A stretch of 32,080 nt of DNA from an uncultured Bacteroidota bacterium (GTDB lineage Bacteria; Bacteroidota; Bacteroidia; Chitinophagales; Chitinophagaceae), in the NCBI GenBank assembly GCA_903929425.1, contig CAIYUO010000081.1, forward strand, positions 1 through 32,080, in the 5' to 3' direction. Below the pieces are notes generated by a model. It saw nothing but the letters and a program-made list of their open reading frames with translations, was not told where the DNA came from and made no database searches. This document shows positions 1-7,867 of this stretch, one piece after another. Position 1 is the stretch's first letter, and the number at the start of each line of letters is the position of its first letter. Both the position numbers and the translations under genes were made by a program.

Positions 1-1
1 G

Positions 2-394
2 CAAATATTAGCAGAGGGTAATGATGTAACTATTATTGCATGTGGTCACTTAGTATGGAAAGCAATTGAAGCTGCAAAACAATTGGAAGAACAAGGAGTA
101 AGTGTAGAGGTAATTAACTTACACACCATTAAACCTTTGGACGAAGCGGCAATTATAAAAAGCTTACAAAAAACGGGTTGCGTAGTATCAGCCGAAGAAC
201 ATAATATTATTGGTGGTATGGGTGATGTAGTTGCACAAGTTGCTGCAAAAAATTGTCCAGTGCCTCAAGAGTTTATTGGAACCAAGGATACATTTGGTGA
301 AAGCGGAACACCCAACCAATTATTAACTAAGTATGGTTTAGATGCAGTAAATATTGTAGAGGCTGCAAAAAAAGTAATTGCTCGTAAAGGATAA
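2..394 (+). CDS. Transketolase, C-terminal subunit (partial, 5' end outside window)
   Basis: The open frame runs in from the left edge and stops at a TAA ending at 394, so only about the last 130 residues are visible. They match the C-terminal domain of transketolase-type enzymes: the stretch VTIIACGHLVWKAIEAAKQL, then NLHTIKPLD, then the acidic-histidine motif EEHNIIGGMGD. Transketolase moves two-carbon ketol units between sugar phosphates in the non-oxidative pentose phosphate pathway. In many Bacteroidota the enzyme is split into N- and C-terminal subunits; the short tail suggests the C-terminal one, but the start lies outside. 1-Deoxy-xylulose-5-phosphate synthase or a pyruvate dehydrogenase E1 beta-like protein is a less likely alternative. 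It converges on pdxH with a 19-base gap. Confidence 0.85.
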   Translation, partial: QILAEGNDVTIIACGHLVWKAIEAAKQLEEQGVSVEVINLHTIKPLDEAAIIKSLQKTGCVVSAEEHNIIGGMGDVVAQVAAKNCPVPQEFIGTKDTFGESGTPNQLLTKYGLDAVNIVEAAKKVIARKG

Positions 395-413
395 AATAAT
401 ATTTAATAAAATA

Positions 414-1058
414 TTATGGGGCTAAACGAATTTTCGTCCAGCTATGATTTTCATTTAAGGTGAAATGTAAACGATCATGTAAGCGCGAGCTTCTACCCTG
501 CCAAAACTCAATGTTTGTTGGATGAACAATATAACCGCCCCAATGTGGGGGAAGTGGCACGTTACCTTCTTTATACTTTTCTAAATTTAAGGCCATTAAA
601 TCCTCAAGGTAGGCTCTATTCGGAATCACTTTGCTTTGTGGTGATGTCCAAGCACCTACCTGACTTCCAATGGGACGCGAATGAAAATATTGCTCACTTT
701 CTTCTGTACTAATTTTTTTGATGGTTCCCGTAATGCGCACTTGTCTTTCTAATTCCTTCCAAAAAAAATTCATCGCCACATTAGGATTTGATTCAATTTC
801 TTTTCCCTTATTACTTTCATAATTGGTAAAAAAAACAAAGCCCTCAGGTGTATACCCTTTCAATAAAACTACACGTGAAGCAGGTATGCCATTAGCATTA
901 ACAGTTGATAATACAAAAGCATTCACTTCATCAATATTGCTTTGAATCGCATCCTCCCACCAGTGTTCAAATTGATCAATAGGATTGGCAGCAGTTGAAG
1001 CTTCATCCAAGGAAGCCAACTGATAGTCTTTTCTGATACTCGAAATGTCTCTATTCAT
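414..1058 (-). CDS. pdxH: Pyridoxamine 5'-phosphate oxidase
   Basis: A 214-residue protein of the usual PdxH length. The enzyme uses FMN and oxygen to convert pyridoxine or pyridoxamine 5'-phosphate into pyridoxal 5'-phosphate, the active vitamin B6 cofactor, in the cytoplasm. Family signatures seen: the early substrate-binding segment RKDYQLASLDE, the FMN-binding stretch ASRVVLLKGYTPEGFVFFTNYES, SKGKEIESNPNVAMNFFW-like packing, the RPIGSQVGAW segment, and the C-terminal EFWQGRSSRLHDRL block followed by the RLAP terminus typical of the family. The gene lies 29 bases downstream of ctaA on the same strand, so the two may be co-transcribed. No odd features. Confidence 0.96.
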   Translation of the reverse strand: MNRDISSIRKDYQLASLDEASTAANPIDQFEHWWEDAIQSNIDEVNAFVLSTVNANGIPASRVVLLKGYTPEGFVFFTNYESNKGKEIESNPNVAMNFFWKELERQVRITGTIKKISTEESEQYFHSRPIGSQVGAWTSPQSKVIPNRAYLEDLMALNLEKYKEGNVPLPPHWGGYIVHPTNIEFWQGRSSRLHDRLHFTLNENHSWTKIRLAP

Positions 1059-1064
1059 AAAATC

Positions 1065-1104
1065 AATTTACTGCTTGGTATAATAATTTACTGCTTCGTA
1101 TAAT
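1065..1104. repeat. 20-bp tandem duplication at the 3' end of ctaA
   Basis: Two head-to-tail copies of a 20-base unit (1065-1084 and 1085-1104) differ at a single position (g at 1077, c at 1097). The right copy includes the last codons and stop codon of ctaA on the minus strand. The left copy repeats those codons and a second TAA just beyond the stop, in the ctaA-pdxH spacer. It looks like a recent slippage or unequal-crossover duplication. Confidence 0.85.
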
Positions 1105-2182
1105 AAATAATATTCACCACACTCAATAATAATAACATACCTACCAATTGATGTAATTGCGCCATCCATTCAAAACCTGCCCAAACCCCTGGTATAATAT
1201 GTGCACTTGACAAAACCGTAAAAATGCCTAAAGCAACCTGAAACAAAACCAATGTTAAAGGCATTCGACGAATTGTATTCCAAAAAAAGCTGCCGCTAAT
1301 TTTGTAAAGTTTTATGGACCATAAAACAATAACAACTAATAATAAATAGGCTAGGCCTCTGTGCACAAAGTGAATCCAAATTTTATTGTTGACTGCATTT
1401 AATAAAAATCCATCAGTACTCGTTAATCCATTTGGAACCCACTGGCCATTAATTTTTGGCCAAGTAGCCGCCACATTTGCAGCTTTATGACCGGCCATGA
1501 GTGCACCATAAATTAATTGTAAAATCAAAATAGCAACTATAAACCAAGCAACATTTTTGATGCTAGTCAAATGTTTTAAAAAAGCTGGATCATTTTTTGA
1601 TGTCCCTAAATTTTGTTTTTCTAATAAAGGAGTGACTTTTAAGGAAAGTGCAAACCAATAAGTATAGGCTAATAAACCTAATGCAAAAATAAAGTGAAGT
1701 GCTAAGCGTGTAGGTTTAACATATACCGCATCCCCTTGTAAACCACTAGCCACCATAATCCAACCAATGGCACCTTGTAAAGCACCTAATAAAAATAAAA
1801 CAACCAAAGGGCGAATCATTGATGGTTGAAAATATTTTTTAATTAAAAAATAAATAAAACCAATAGCGAAAACTAAGCCAATGGTGCGCGCCCACAAACG
1901 GTGAAACCACTCCCAAAAAAATATGAATTTAAAATTAGCTAATGTAAAATCAAAGTTCAGTAATTGAAATTGAGGAGTCGTTTTATATTTGGCAAATAAT
2001 AATTGCCATGCTGCTTCGTTCATTGGAGGAAGTGCACCGGTAACAACATCCCACTCTGTAATGGAAAGGCCACTTCCAGTTAAACGGGTAATACCACCAA
2101 GGGCAATTTGTATAATAGTCATACCAACTCCTAATAGTAACCAATTGGCAACGGCTTTAGATTTATGATCGACTGCTTGCAT
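1088..2182 (-). CDS. ctaA: Heme A synthase (COX15/CtaA family)
   Basis: A 364-residue membrane protein with about eight hydrophobic segments. CtaA oxidises the C8 methyl group of heme O to a formyl group, giving heme A for the cytochrome c oxidase encoded at 21-27 kb. Family marks seen: GGITRLTGSGLSITEWDVVTG near the N-terminus, and the histidine motifs EWFHRLWAR, RLALHFIFAL, HFVHRGLAYLL and QLHQLVGML, whose histidines bind the two hemes. The GGxTRLTxSGLS plus EWFHR combination is specific for the family and the length suits the longer COX15-like form. The gene is about 22 kb from its partner ctaB. Its last codons lie inside a 20-bp tandem duplication. A promoter-like element lies just upstream at 2208-2215. 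Confidence 0.95.
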   Translation of the reverse strand: MQAVDHKSKAVANWLLLGVGMTIIQIALGGITRLTGSGLSITEWDVVTGALPPMNEAAWQLLFAKYKTTPQFQLLNFDFTLANFKFIFFWEWFHRLWARTIGLVFAIGFIYFLIKKYFQPSMIRPLVVLFLLGALQGAIGWIMVASGLQGDAVYVKPTRLALHFIFALGLLAYTYWFALSLKVTPLLEKQNLGTSKNDPAFLKHLTSIKNVAWFIVAILILQLIYGALMAGHKAANVAATWPKINGQWVPNGLTSTDGFLLNAVNNKIWIHFVHRGLAYLLLVVIVLWSIKLYKISGSFFWNTIRRMPLTLVLFQVALGIFTVLSSAHIIPGVWAGFEWMAQLHQLVGMLLLLSVVNIIYYTKQ

Positions 2183-2207
2183 GTGTATACTTCAAATAAT
2201 AATAGCA

Positions 2208-2215
2208 CAAAGGTA
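2208..2215 (-). promoter_or_regulatory. Candidate -7 promoter element for ctaA (TACCTTTG)
   Basis: The minus strand reads TACCTTTG, an exact match to the Bacteroidota -7 consensus TAnnTTTG, 25 bases before the ctaA start codon. No good TTTG -33 box was found at 18-22 bases upstream, so the assignment is tentative. Confidence 0.4.
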
Positions 2216-2275
2216 CTAAGTAATCGGATTGGGTAAGTCATAGCTGTATTTAAAATAGCAAATTGATTTTGGTTT

Positions 2276-2899
2276 GTGAAAAAGAAACTTGAAATTTATG
2301 GTATGTTATTAAACGCTTATCAAAATGAATTACTGGAAGCAGGCTGTGATGAAGCGGGACGTGGATGTTATGCTGGGCCGGTATTCGCCGCTGCAGTCAT
2401 TTTACCTATTGATTTTTATCACCCTATGTTAAATGATAGTAAGAAATTAAGTGAAAAACAACGACTTGAACTAGAGCCCATTATAAAGTCAAGTGCAATC
2501 GCTTGGGCCATTGGATCACAAACGGCTGCTGAAATTGATGCTTCTAATATTTTAAAAGCCTCCATAAAATGTATGCACCTTGCTTTGGACCAATTAAAAA
2601 AGCGACCAAAATTTATTGCGGTCGATGGCAACCGATTTTATCCTTATAAAAAAATACCGCATCAAACCATTATAAAAGGAGATGGCAAATATGCACATAT
2701 CGCAGCGGCAAGTATTTTAGCCAAAACAGCACGTGACCAATATATGGAGGATGCACACTTGAAATATCCAAAATATGGATGGGACAAAAACAAAGGTTAT
2801 GGTACAGCTATTCATCGCGCGGCTATTGAAGCACATGGTTTATGTTTTGAGCACCGAAAGAGTTTTAATATTCTACCGCCACAATTAGACCTGCTTTAA
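2276..2899 (+). CDS. rnhB: Ribonuclease HII
   Basis: RNase HII cuts the RNA strand of RNA-DNA hybrids and removes single ribonucleotides left in DNA. The catalytic acidic residues of the family are visible (numbered from the GTG): D25 and E26 in CDEAGRG, D117 in AVDGNR, and D136 in KGDGKYAHIAAASILAK. The frame opens with GTG at 2276, but an in-frame ATG at 2303 gives a protein starting MLLNAYQNELLEAGCDEAGRG, and I consider that start at least as likely. No Shine-Dalgarno sequence separates the two. The C-terminal KRSFNILP-like segment (HRKSFNILPP) fits the family. The 3' end overlaps the convergent threonylcarbamoyl-AMP synthase gene by four bases. Confidence 0.95.
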   Translation: MKKKLEIYGMLLNAYQNELLEAGCDEAGRGCYAGPVFAAAVILPIDFYHPMLNDSKKLSEKQRLELEPIIKSSAIAWAIGSQTAAEIDASNILKASIKCMHLALDQLKKRPKFIAVDGNRFYPYKKIPHQTIIKGDGKYAHIAAASILAKTARDQYMEDAHLKYPKYGWDKNKGYGTAIHRAAIEAHGLCFEHRKSFNILPPQLDLL

Positions 2900-3504
2900 A
2901 AATCCCATACCCCGGCGCCTTGTCGAATCACTTCATAATGATCAGTGGTGCAGTCCACAACAGTTGAAGGAATAATACCACCAATACCTCCATCCACCAC
3001 CATATCAATTTGTTTGCCCCAATGTTCGTAAATAATTTCAGGGTCAGTATAGTCTTCGATGGTTTCTCCTGGAAAAGAGGCCGATAAAATTGGATGCCCT
3101 AATGTTTTAATAATGGAGAGCGCAATATTATTATTGGGGATACGCAGGCCAATTGTTTTTTTCTTGGATTGTAAAATTTTAGGCACTTGTTTACTAGAAG
3201 GCAATATAAATGTAAAAGGGCCAGGCAATGCTTTTTTTAAAATGCGAAACAATGAGTTATCAATTGCTTTAGCATATAAGCTCAAATCACTTAGGTCTGA
3301 GCATATAAAACTTAAATTGGCTTTTTCAGGATTCACTTTTTTTATAGCACATATTTTCTCAATGGCTTCAGGATGAAAAATATCACAACCCAAGCCATAT
3401 ATGGTATCGGTGGGATAGGCGATAATACCTCCACTTTCTAAACATTCCTTTACCATTGAAAGTTGTCTAGCTTGCGGATTGTCGGGATGAATACTAATTA
3501 GCAT
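2896..3504 (-). CDS. L-threonylcarbamoyladenylate synthase, Sua5/YrdC/TsaC (YciO-like) family
   Basis: A 202-residue single-domain YrdC-fold protein. Enzymes of this family make threonylcarbamoyl-AMP from threonine, bicarbonate and ATP, the first step of t6A modification at position 37 of ANN-decoding tRNAs. Seen: the nucleotide-binding start GGIIAYPTDTIYGLGCD, the KxxxP-type segment IKKVNPEKANLSFIC, the LPGPFTFIL motif, GLRIPNN, and the final PSTVVDCT then VIRQGAG motif. KVNPEKANLS in place of the more usual KRPxxKPL hints at the YciO-like branch, where activity is less certain, so I give no gene symbol. Its stop overlaps the end of rnhB on the other strand by four bases. Confidence 0.88.
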   Translation of the reverse strand: MLISIHPDNPQARQLSMVKECLESGGIIAYPTDTIYGLGCDIFHPEAIEKICAIKKVNPEKANLSFICSDLSDLSLYAKAIDNSLFRILKKALPGPFTFILPSSKQVPKILQSKKKTIGLRIPNNNIALSIIKTLGHPILSASFPGETIEDYTDPEIIYEHWGKQIDMVVDGGIGGIIPSTVVDCTTDHYEVIRQGAGVWDF

Positions 3505-3548
3505 ATATTATAAAGTGTAAAAGTACCCATTTTTATTACCAATACTTT

Positions 3549-4223
3549 ATGTTTTATTTGTATAAATCAAAGCCTATGTTTAGTGTTATTTATTTAGAAC
3601 AAAAAGTGCTAACGCGCAATGCATTTAGTTTAGCGATTGAACAACAGGCAGATTGTAAAGTCATATTTAATAGTGGTGAGATACAACCCTTTTTAAATTA
3701 TATTCAGGAACGCCCCACCCACCCTGACTTATGTATTATTTCAGATGATTATCATTACGCACAATTATCAACTATTATAAAAGCCATAAAATCAAAAAGT
3801 AAACATGCTTATATTTTATTGAAATCCGATTCAAAATTCATGAAGGGCATTTGTTATTTATTAAAGCATGGATTAGACGGTGTGTTTTTTACCGATGAAC
3901 CAATCATTGATTTAAAAAATTGTGTGCTTACAAGAACCAGATTTAAATTATCAGCCGACAAATTAAAATTAATCACTACCAATAAAATGAGTGAGTTTGA
4001 TGTAAAGGGTCTACAATATAATAAAACGCCACTAACCAATAATGAAATTGAATTTATACAAGCTTGTGCAAAAGATCAAAGCTATGAGGAGGTAGCAAAA
4101 GAATTACAAAAAAGTGTCAATACCATTTATGGCTATCGCGACCGAATATTTAAAAAGTTACAGGTAAAACAAAGGACCGCCATGGTAATGACGGCCCTTA
4201 AAAGAAATTATATTGATTTGTGA
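3549..4223 (+). CDS. LuxR-type DNA-binding regulator with degenerate receiver-like N-terminus
   Basis: A 224-residue protein. The C-terminus (about residues 160-224) is a clear LuxR/GerE-type helix-turn-helix: LTNNEIEFIQACAKDQSYEE, then VAKELQKSVNTIYGYRDRIFKKLQVKQRTAMV. The N-terminal 125 residues have the alternating strand-helix hydrophobicity of a response-regulator receiver (VIYLEQ near the start, LCIISDDY where the phosphorylated Asp normally sits, YILLKS, DGVFFTDEP), but the lysine expected after the last strand is absent, so phosphorylation is doubtful. No sensor kinase lies nearby. An in-frame ATG at 3576 (MFSVIYLEQ) is a plausible alternative start that would begin at the first strand. 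The target genes cannot be told from the sequence. Confidence 0.8.
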   Translation: MFYLYKSKPMFSVIYLEQKVLTRNAFSLAIEQQADCKVIFNSGEIQPFLNYIQERPTHPDLCIISDDYHYAQLSTIIKAIKSKSKHAYILLKSDSKFMKGICYLLKHGLDGVFFTDEPIIDLKNCVLTRTRFKLSADKLKLITTNKMSEFDVKGLQYNKTPLTNNEIEFIQACAKDQSYEEVAKELQKSVNTIYGYRDRIFKKLQVKQRTAMVMTALKRNYIDL

Positions 4224-4261
4224 AACTATATTTATTGCAAGTATATCTTGCTATAAATAAA

Positions 4262-4287
4262 AAAGCGCCTCTTGTAGGAGACGCTTT
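4262..4287 (-). terminator. Hairpin terminator after the oxidoreductase beta subunit
   Basis: A 10-base stem with one mismatch (AAAGCGCCTC against GAGACGCTTT) around a six-base loop. Read on the minus strand, a run of T follows the stem, as expected for an intrinsic terminator just past the minus-strand stop at 4294. It sits between convergent genes, so it may also slow plus-strand transcription. Confidence 0.7.
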
Positions 4288-4293
4288 CAAAAA

Positions 4294-5331
4294 CTATTTA
4301 ATTTCCCAAGTCTCGCGACCACGAATTAATTTATCTAAATCACCAGGGCCTTTAGCTAATGCTTCTTCTAATTGCAATGACATCATATCCTCATAACAAG
4401 GGCGATCAGCAGTAAAGAATACTCCAAAAGGACGAGGGAACACAGCGCCTTCCTCAGAAGGATTATCAAATAAGCGCGTTAAAATTTGTGCTTTATAAAA
4501 ATCTTTCTCATCATGTATCCATAAATCATCGGCACTATATTTTTCTCCAATTGTCACCACTTCAGGACGCATACCATCGAAACGTATTCCCTGCTCACCA
4601 TTTGCGCCAAAAGTCATTGGTTTACCTTGTTCTACAAATAAAGTATGTAAAGGCTTAGTTCCTTTCTCCGTAAAAATTTCAAAAGCCCCATCATTAAAGA
4701 TGTTACAGTTTTGATAAATCTCAAGGAAGGAAGTTCCTTTATGTTGATGCGCACGTGTAATCATATACTGCATATGTTTAGGATCGCGATCCATGGTACG
4801 GCCTACAAATGTAGCATCGGCACCCATTGCCAAAGCAGCTGGATTGAATGGATGATCAATACTTCCCATAGGAGTACTCTTCGTAATTTTATTCATTTCC
4901 GAGGTTGGAGAATATTGACCTTTTGTTAAACCATAAATTTGATTATTGAAAACTAAAAAGTTCACGTCAAAATTTCTTCTTAACATATGAATGGTATGGT
5001 TACCACCAATACTCATGGAGTCACCATCACCAGCAACAATCCAAACACTTAATTCAGGTCGAGAAGCTTTTAAGCCACTAGCAACAGCTGTTGCACGGCC
5101 ATGAATCGAATGCATTCCATAAGTGTTCATATAATAAGGAAAGCGGCTACTACAACCAATACCACTAACTACAACAATATTTTCTTTAGCAATACCAATG
5201 GTAGGCATTACTTTTTGCACTTGCGCTAAAATTGAATAGTCACCACAACCAGGGCACCAACGTACTTCTTGGTCTGATGAAAAATCTTTTGCTGTTAATG
5301 GGGTTGCTTGATCTAAAGTTTCAGTAGACAT
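4294..5331 (-). CDS. 2-oxoacid:ferredoxin oxidoreductase, beta subunit (KorB-like)
   Basis: The thiamine-diphosphate-binding beta subunit of a 2-oxoacid (probably 2-oxoglutarate) ferredoxin oxidoreductase, which decarboxylates the oxoacid to its acyl-CoA and reduces ferredoxin. Seen: VRWCPGCGDYSIL and GIGCSSRFPYYM with cluster-binding cysteines, the THGIHGRA-equivalent YGMHSIHGRA, the ThDP motif VAGDGDSMSIGGNH, and FNNQIYGLTKGQYSPTS, followed by a family-typical C-terminal extension. The frame opens at 5343, but a consensus promoter at 5352-5381 would place the transcript start only a few bases before that ATG, so I prefer the second ATG at 5331 (MSTETLDQ). The alpha subunit (korA) usually sits next to korB; here the upstream neighbour is a glycosyltransferase, so the partner must be elsewhere. 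Confidence 0.93.
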   Translation of the reverse strand: MSTETLDQATPLTAKDFSSDQEVRWCPGCGDYSILAQVQKVMPTIGIAKENIVVVSGIGCSSRFPYYMNTYGMHSIHGRATAVASGLKASRPELSVWIVAGDGDSMSIGGNHTIHMLRRNFDVNFLVFNNQIYGLTKGQYSPTSEMNKITKSTPMGSIDHPFNPAALAMGADATFVGRTMDRDPKHMQYMITRAHQHKGTSFLEIYQNCNIFNDGAFEIFTEKGTKPLHTLFVEQGKPMTFGANGEQGIRFDGMRPEVVTIGEKYSADDLWIHDEKDFYKAQILTRLFDNPSEEGAVFPRPFGVFFTADRPCYEDMMSLQLEEALAKGPGDLDKLIRGRETWEIK

Positions 5332-5351
5332 AAACACATTCATTTAGAGAA

Positions 5352-5381
5352 CAAATTTACATAATTACAAGGTTCAACAAA
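5352..5381 (-). promoter_or_regulatory. Bacteroidota-type promoter for the oxidoreductase beta subunit
   Basis: On the minus strand, TTTG (5378-5381) is followed after 18 bases by TAAATTTG (5352-5359), matching the TTTG / TAnnTTTG consensus. Transcription would start near 5346, which favours the ATG at 5331 over that at 5343 as the translation start. Confidence 0.6.
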
Positions 5382-5395
5382 CATTTATTTGAAGC

Positions 5396-6550
5396 TTATT
5401 TAACGCGTCTGCCTTTCCAAGTATAAGTTTTAATTTGGCCGAATAAGCCCGCTACCAGGGTATAAACAATGTGAATAGGCTGATATAAAGGAAAATAGCG
5501 CAATTGACCTGGCATTTTATAAAACTGAGTGACGGGCTCAAGAAAAAACATTTCAAAAAATGTTTTAAACGCAATCGTTATCAATAAACTTCGATATTCC
5601 CCAACCACTAATAATACGAGTATGGAAAGGTTATACAAATACACCAATAATAAAACCCAAAAAATGGAGTTATCATCGTAATAACGGGCTTTGCTAGACC
5701 ATCTAATTCTTTGCATAATAAAATCCTTCCAATTACCCATTGCTTTGGTTAAAACAATCGCACCTGGGTTAAATAAATAGCCAATGCGGTTGGATAAAGT
5801 CACTTTCATTTTATGCATCAAAAACATATCATCACCACTCGCAATTTGGTCAACCCCTTGGTAACCGCCCACAGCAATAAATGCTGATTTTTCAAAAGCT
5901 AAATTAGCGCCATTACTCATGGAATGTTTGCCAGCACCCACTGCAGCGGCAGTAATACCTTGTAATGCTAGAAAATCTAAAACTTGAAACTCATTCAAAA
6001 CGCCCGACTCTTTAATAAACATAACAGGCGCTGCAACAAACACTAATTTATTTTCAGGAAGGTTTTGTTGAATATAGGCGTTGTATAAACTAAGCCATTG
6101 TATAGGTACCATACAATCCGCATCGGTGGTTACAATCCAATCACCCTTAGCTTTACTCACCGCTTTTTCAATGGCCTTCTTTTTAAAAGAATTCATTTCG
6201 CCTGGCTTATAATAATCCGCCAAACTTAACAGGTGCACATTAGCATGGTCATGACCAATGGCTTTAACCATAAAGGCAGTATCGTCTTCCGAAAAATCAT
6301 CTATTACAATTACTTCAAAAAATTCAGCTGGGTAGTCTTGCGCTAAAATGGAATCTAAACATGCCTTAATATTTAACGCTTCATTACGCGCAGGAATCAC
6401 AATGGTGAAACGTATAGGGTGTTCATTGACATTTTTGTTTGTATCCAGCTCAAACACTTTATTCAAACCAAACCAATACCGATAGGCCATTAATAATAGG
6501 GCATACAAAATGGTTAAAATAGCCGCGGTCCAATTAAAAATTTGAATCAT
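5396..6550 (-). CDS. Membrane-associated family 2 glycosyltransferase
   Basis: A 384-residue protein with an N-terminal membrane segment (about residues 5-25), a GT-A catalytic domain and two or three C-terminal membrane segments. Family 2 marks: FTIVIPARNEALNIKACLDS with the nucleotide-binding start, the VIDDFSEDDT motif, the DxD-type metal site TTDADCMVP, the GDDMFLMHKM acidic motif, and QRIRWSSKARYY, the QxxRW acceptor-side motif of processive and membrane enzymes. It probably moves a sugar from a nucleotide donor to a membrane-bound acceptor in a surface glycan or lipid; the substrate cannot be read from the sequence. It is divergent from the nucleotidyltransferase-kinase fusion at 6617, which might supply an activated sugar (inference from position only). 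Confidence 0.88.
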   Translation of the reverse strand: MIQIFNWTAAILTILYALLLMAYRYWFGLNKVFELDTNKNVNEHPIRFTIVIPARNEALNIKACLDSILAQDYPAEFFEVIVIDDFSEDDTAFMVKAIGHDHANVHLLSLADYYKPGEMNSFKKKAIEKAVSKAKGDWIVTTDADCMVPIQWLSLYNAYIQQNLPENKLVFVAAPVMFIKESGVLNEFQVLDFLALQGITAAAVGAGKHSMSNGANLAFEKSAFIAVGGYQGVDQIASGDDMFLMHKMKVTLSNRIGYLFNPGAIVLTKAMGNWKDFIMQRIRWSSKARYYDDNSIFWVLLLVYLYNLSILVLLVVGEYRSLLITIAFKTFFEMFFLEPVTQFYKMPGQLRYFPLYQPIHIVYTLVAGLFGQIKTYTWKGRRVK

Positions 6551-6616
6551 TATGTAAAGTTAACTTGTTTTTATTGCATAGAATCCTATAAATTGTATAA
6601 CGAAAATTGAAATGGT

Positions 6617-7774
6617 ATGAGCGAGGTAAGCAAAAAAGTATTTGCAAGTGGTTGCTTTGATTTATTACACAGTGGACATATTGCATTTTTAGAAACAGCT
6701 GCGAAATATGGTGACCTATATGTATGTATTGGTTCTGACAAAACCGTATATGATTTAAAAGGTCGCTATCCTATTATCACACAGCAGGAACGAAAATATA
6801 TGCTACAAGCTTTGCGATGTGTGCATACATGTAAAATAAATAAAGGGTCAGGTATTTTAGATTTTGAAGAAGAATTAGCAGAAATTAAACCAGCTATTTT
6901 TGTAGTAAATGAAGACGGCAATACACCCTCCAAAGCAAAGCTATGTAAGGACAAAGGCATTGAATACATTGTACTAGACCGAATACCTTCTGAGGGTTTA
7001 CCCGTTCGATCAACCACCACTTTAAGAACCAATTCCATTATCCCTTTTAGAATAGATATTGCAGGCGGATGGTTGGATCAACCCTTTGTAAATAAATATT
7101 ATCCTGGACCTGTCATCACTATTTCCATTGAGCCAACGATTGAATTTAATAATCGCAGTGGCATGTCGAGTAGTACAAGAAACAAAGCCATTGAACTTTG
7201 GAAAGCAAAACTACCTGATGGTGATCCCGAATTATTAAGTAAAATATTATTTAGATATGAAAACCCCCCAGGTACTAAAACTATAGCAGGATCACAGGAT
7301 GCAATTGGAATTGTCATGCCAGCACTCAATAAATTACAATATCACAATGGTGAATATTGGCCAGCAGAAATAAAAAAAATGGAAGAGGATGATATACTCA
7401 ATTGGTTAGAATCAATTTTGTATTTAATACCATTGGATCCTCGACAAAGTGATTACGATGTACTAGCTAATACTAATATTAACGAAGCGGGTGCCAAAGC
7501 ATTAGCGGATGCAGCTGAAAATTGTTGGAATGCTATTTTAGAAAAAAATGTGGTTGATTTTGGCAAATACTTCCTTGACTCCTTTCATGCACAAATTGCC
7601 ATGTTCCCAAATATGTTAGATCATGCGACTGCTCAAATCATTGAACAGTATAAAAACAAAGGGCAGGGTTATAAATTATCGGGTGCCGGTGGTGGCGGAT
7701 ACCTTATTATAGTAAGTGATCAACCCATTGAAAACGGAATACAAATAAAAATACGACGCCGTAGTTTAGATTAA
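6617..7774 (+). CDS. Cytidylyltransferase-like domain fused to a GHMP-kinase-like domain
   Basis: A 385-residue two-domain protein. Residues 5-125 form a cytidylyltransferase-like nucleotidyltransferase: FASGCFDLLHSGHIAFLE with the HxGH-type motif HSGH at 18-21, then GDLYVCIGSD, with a late arginine-serine-threonine stretch (RSTTTLR, 131-137) in place of the usual ISSTxxR. Residues 140-385 resemble a short GHMP kinase: IPFRIDIAGGWLDQP (motif 1), SGMSSSTRNKA (phosphate loop of the GLGSSA type), AGSQDAIGIVMPALN, and LSGAGGGGYLIIV (motif 3). The likely job is to phosphorylate and then activate a sugar or polyol as its nucleotide form; HldE and FKP carry out similar kinase-plus-transferase pairs with other architectures. 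The substrate is unknown. The gene is divergent from the glycosyltransferase at 5396. Confidence 0.85.
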   Translation: MSEVSKKVFASGCFDLLHSGHIAFLETAAKYGDLYVCIGSDKTVYDLKGRYPIITQQERKYMLQALRCVHTCKINKGSGILDFEEELAEIKPAIFVVNEDGNTPSKAKLCKDKGIEYIVLDRIPSEGLPVRSTTTLRTNSIIPFRIDIAGGWLDQPFVNKYYPGPVITISIEPTIEFNNRSGMSSSTRNKAIELWKAKLPDGDPELLSKILFRYENPPGTKTIAGSQDAIGIVMPALNKLQYHNGEYWPAEIKKMEEDDILNWLESILYLIPLDPRQSDYDVLANTNINEAGAKALADAAENCWNAILEKNVVDFGKYFLDSFHAQIAMFPNMLDHATAQIIEQYKNKGQGYKLSGAGGGGYLIIVSDQPIENGIQIKIRRRSLD

Positions 7775-7831
7775 GTATTGATTTACAGACACTTAGATAA
7801 ATTAGAAGTCAAACAGTAAAATTTAATTTTT

Positions 7832-7865
7832 TTTGGGTCAAATATCATAAATCGACGTACTTTTG
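7832..7865 (+). promoter_or_regulatory. Bacteroidota-type promoter for the MarR-acyl-CoA dehydrogenase unit
   Basis: TTTG (7832-7835), 22 bases, then TACTTTTG (7858-7865), matching TTTG / TAnnTTTG. The predicted transcript start is around 7871, inside the inverted repeat described next, with a leader of about 17 bases before the ATG at 7888. Confidence 0.65.
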
Positions 7866-7867
7866 AA

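Noticed and set aside
396..417. 9-bp inverted repeat between the transketolase and pdxH genes as a terminator
   Set aside because: The stem contains only A-T pairs and overlaps the pdxH stop codon; it is expected by chance in such AT-rich sequence.
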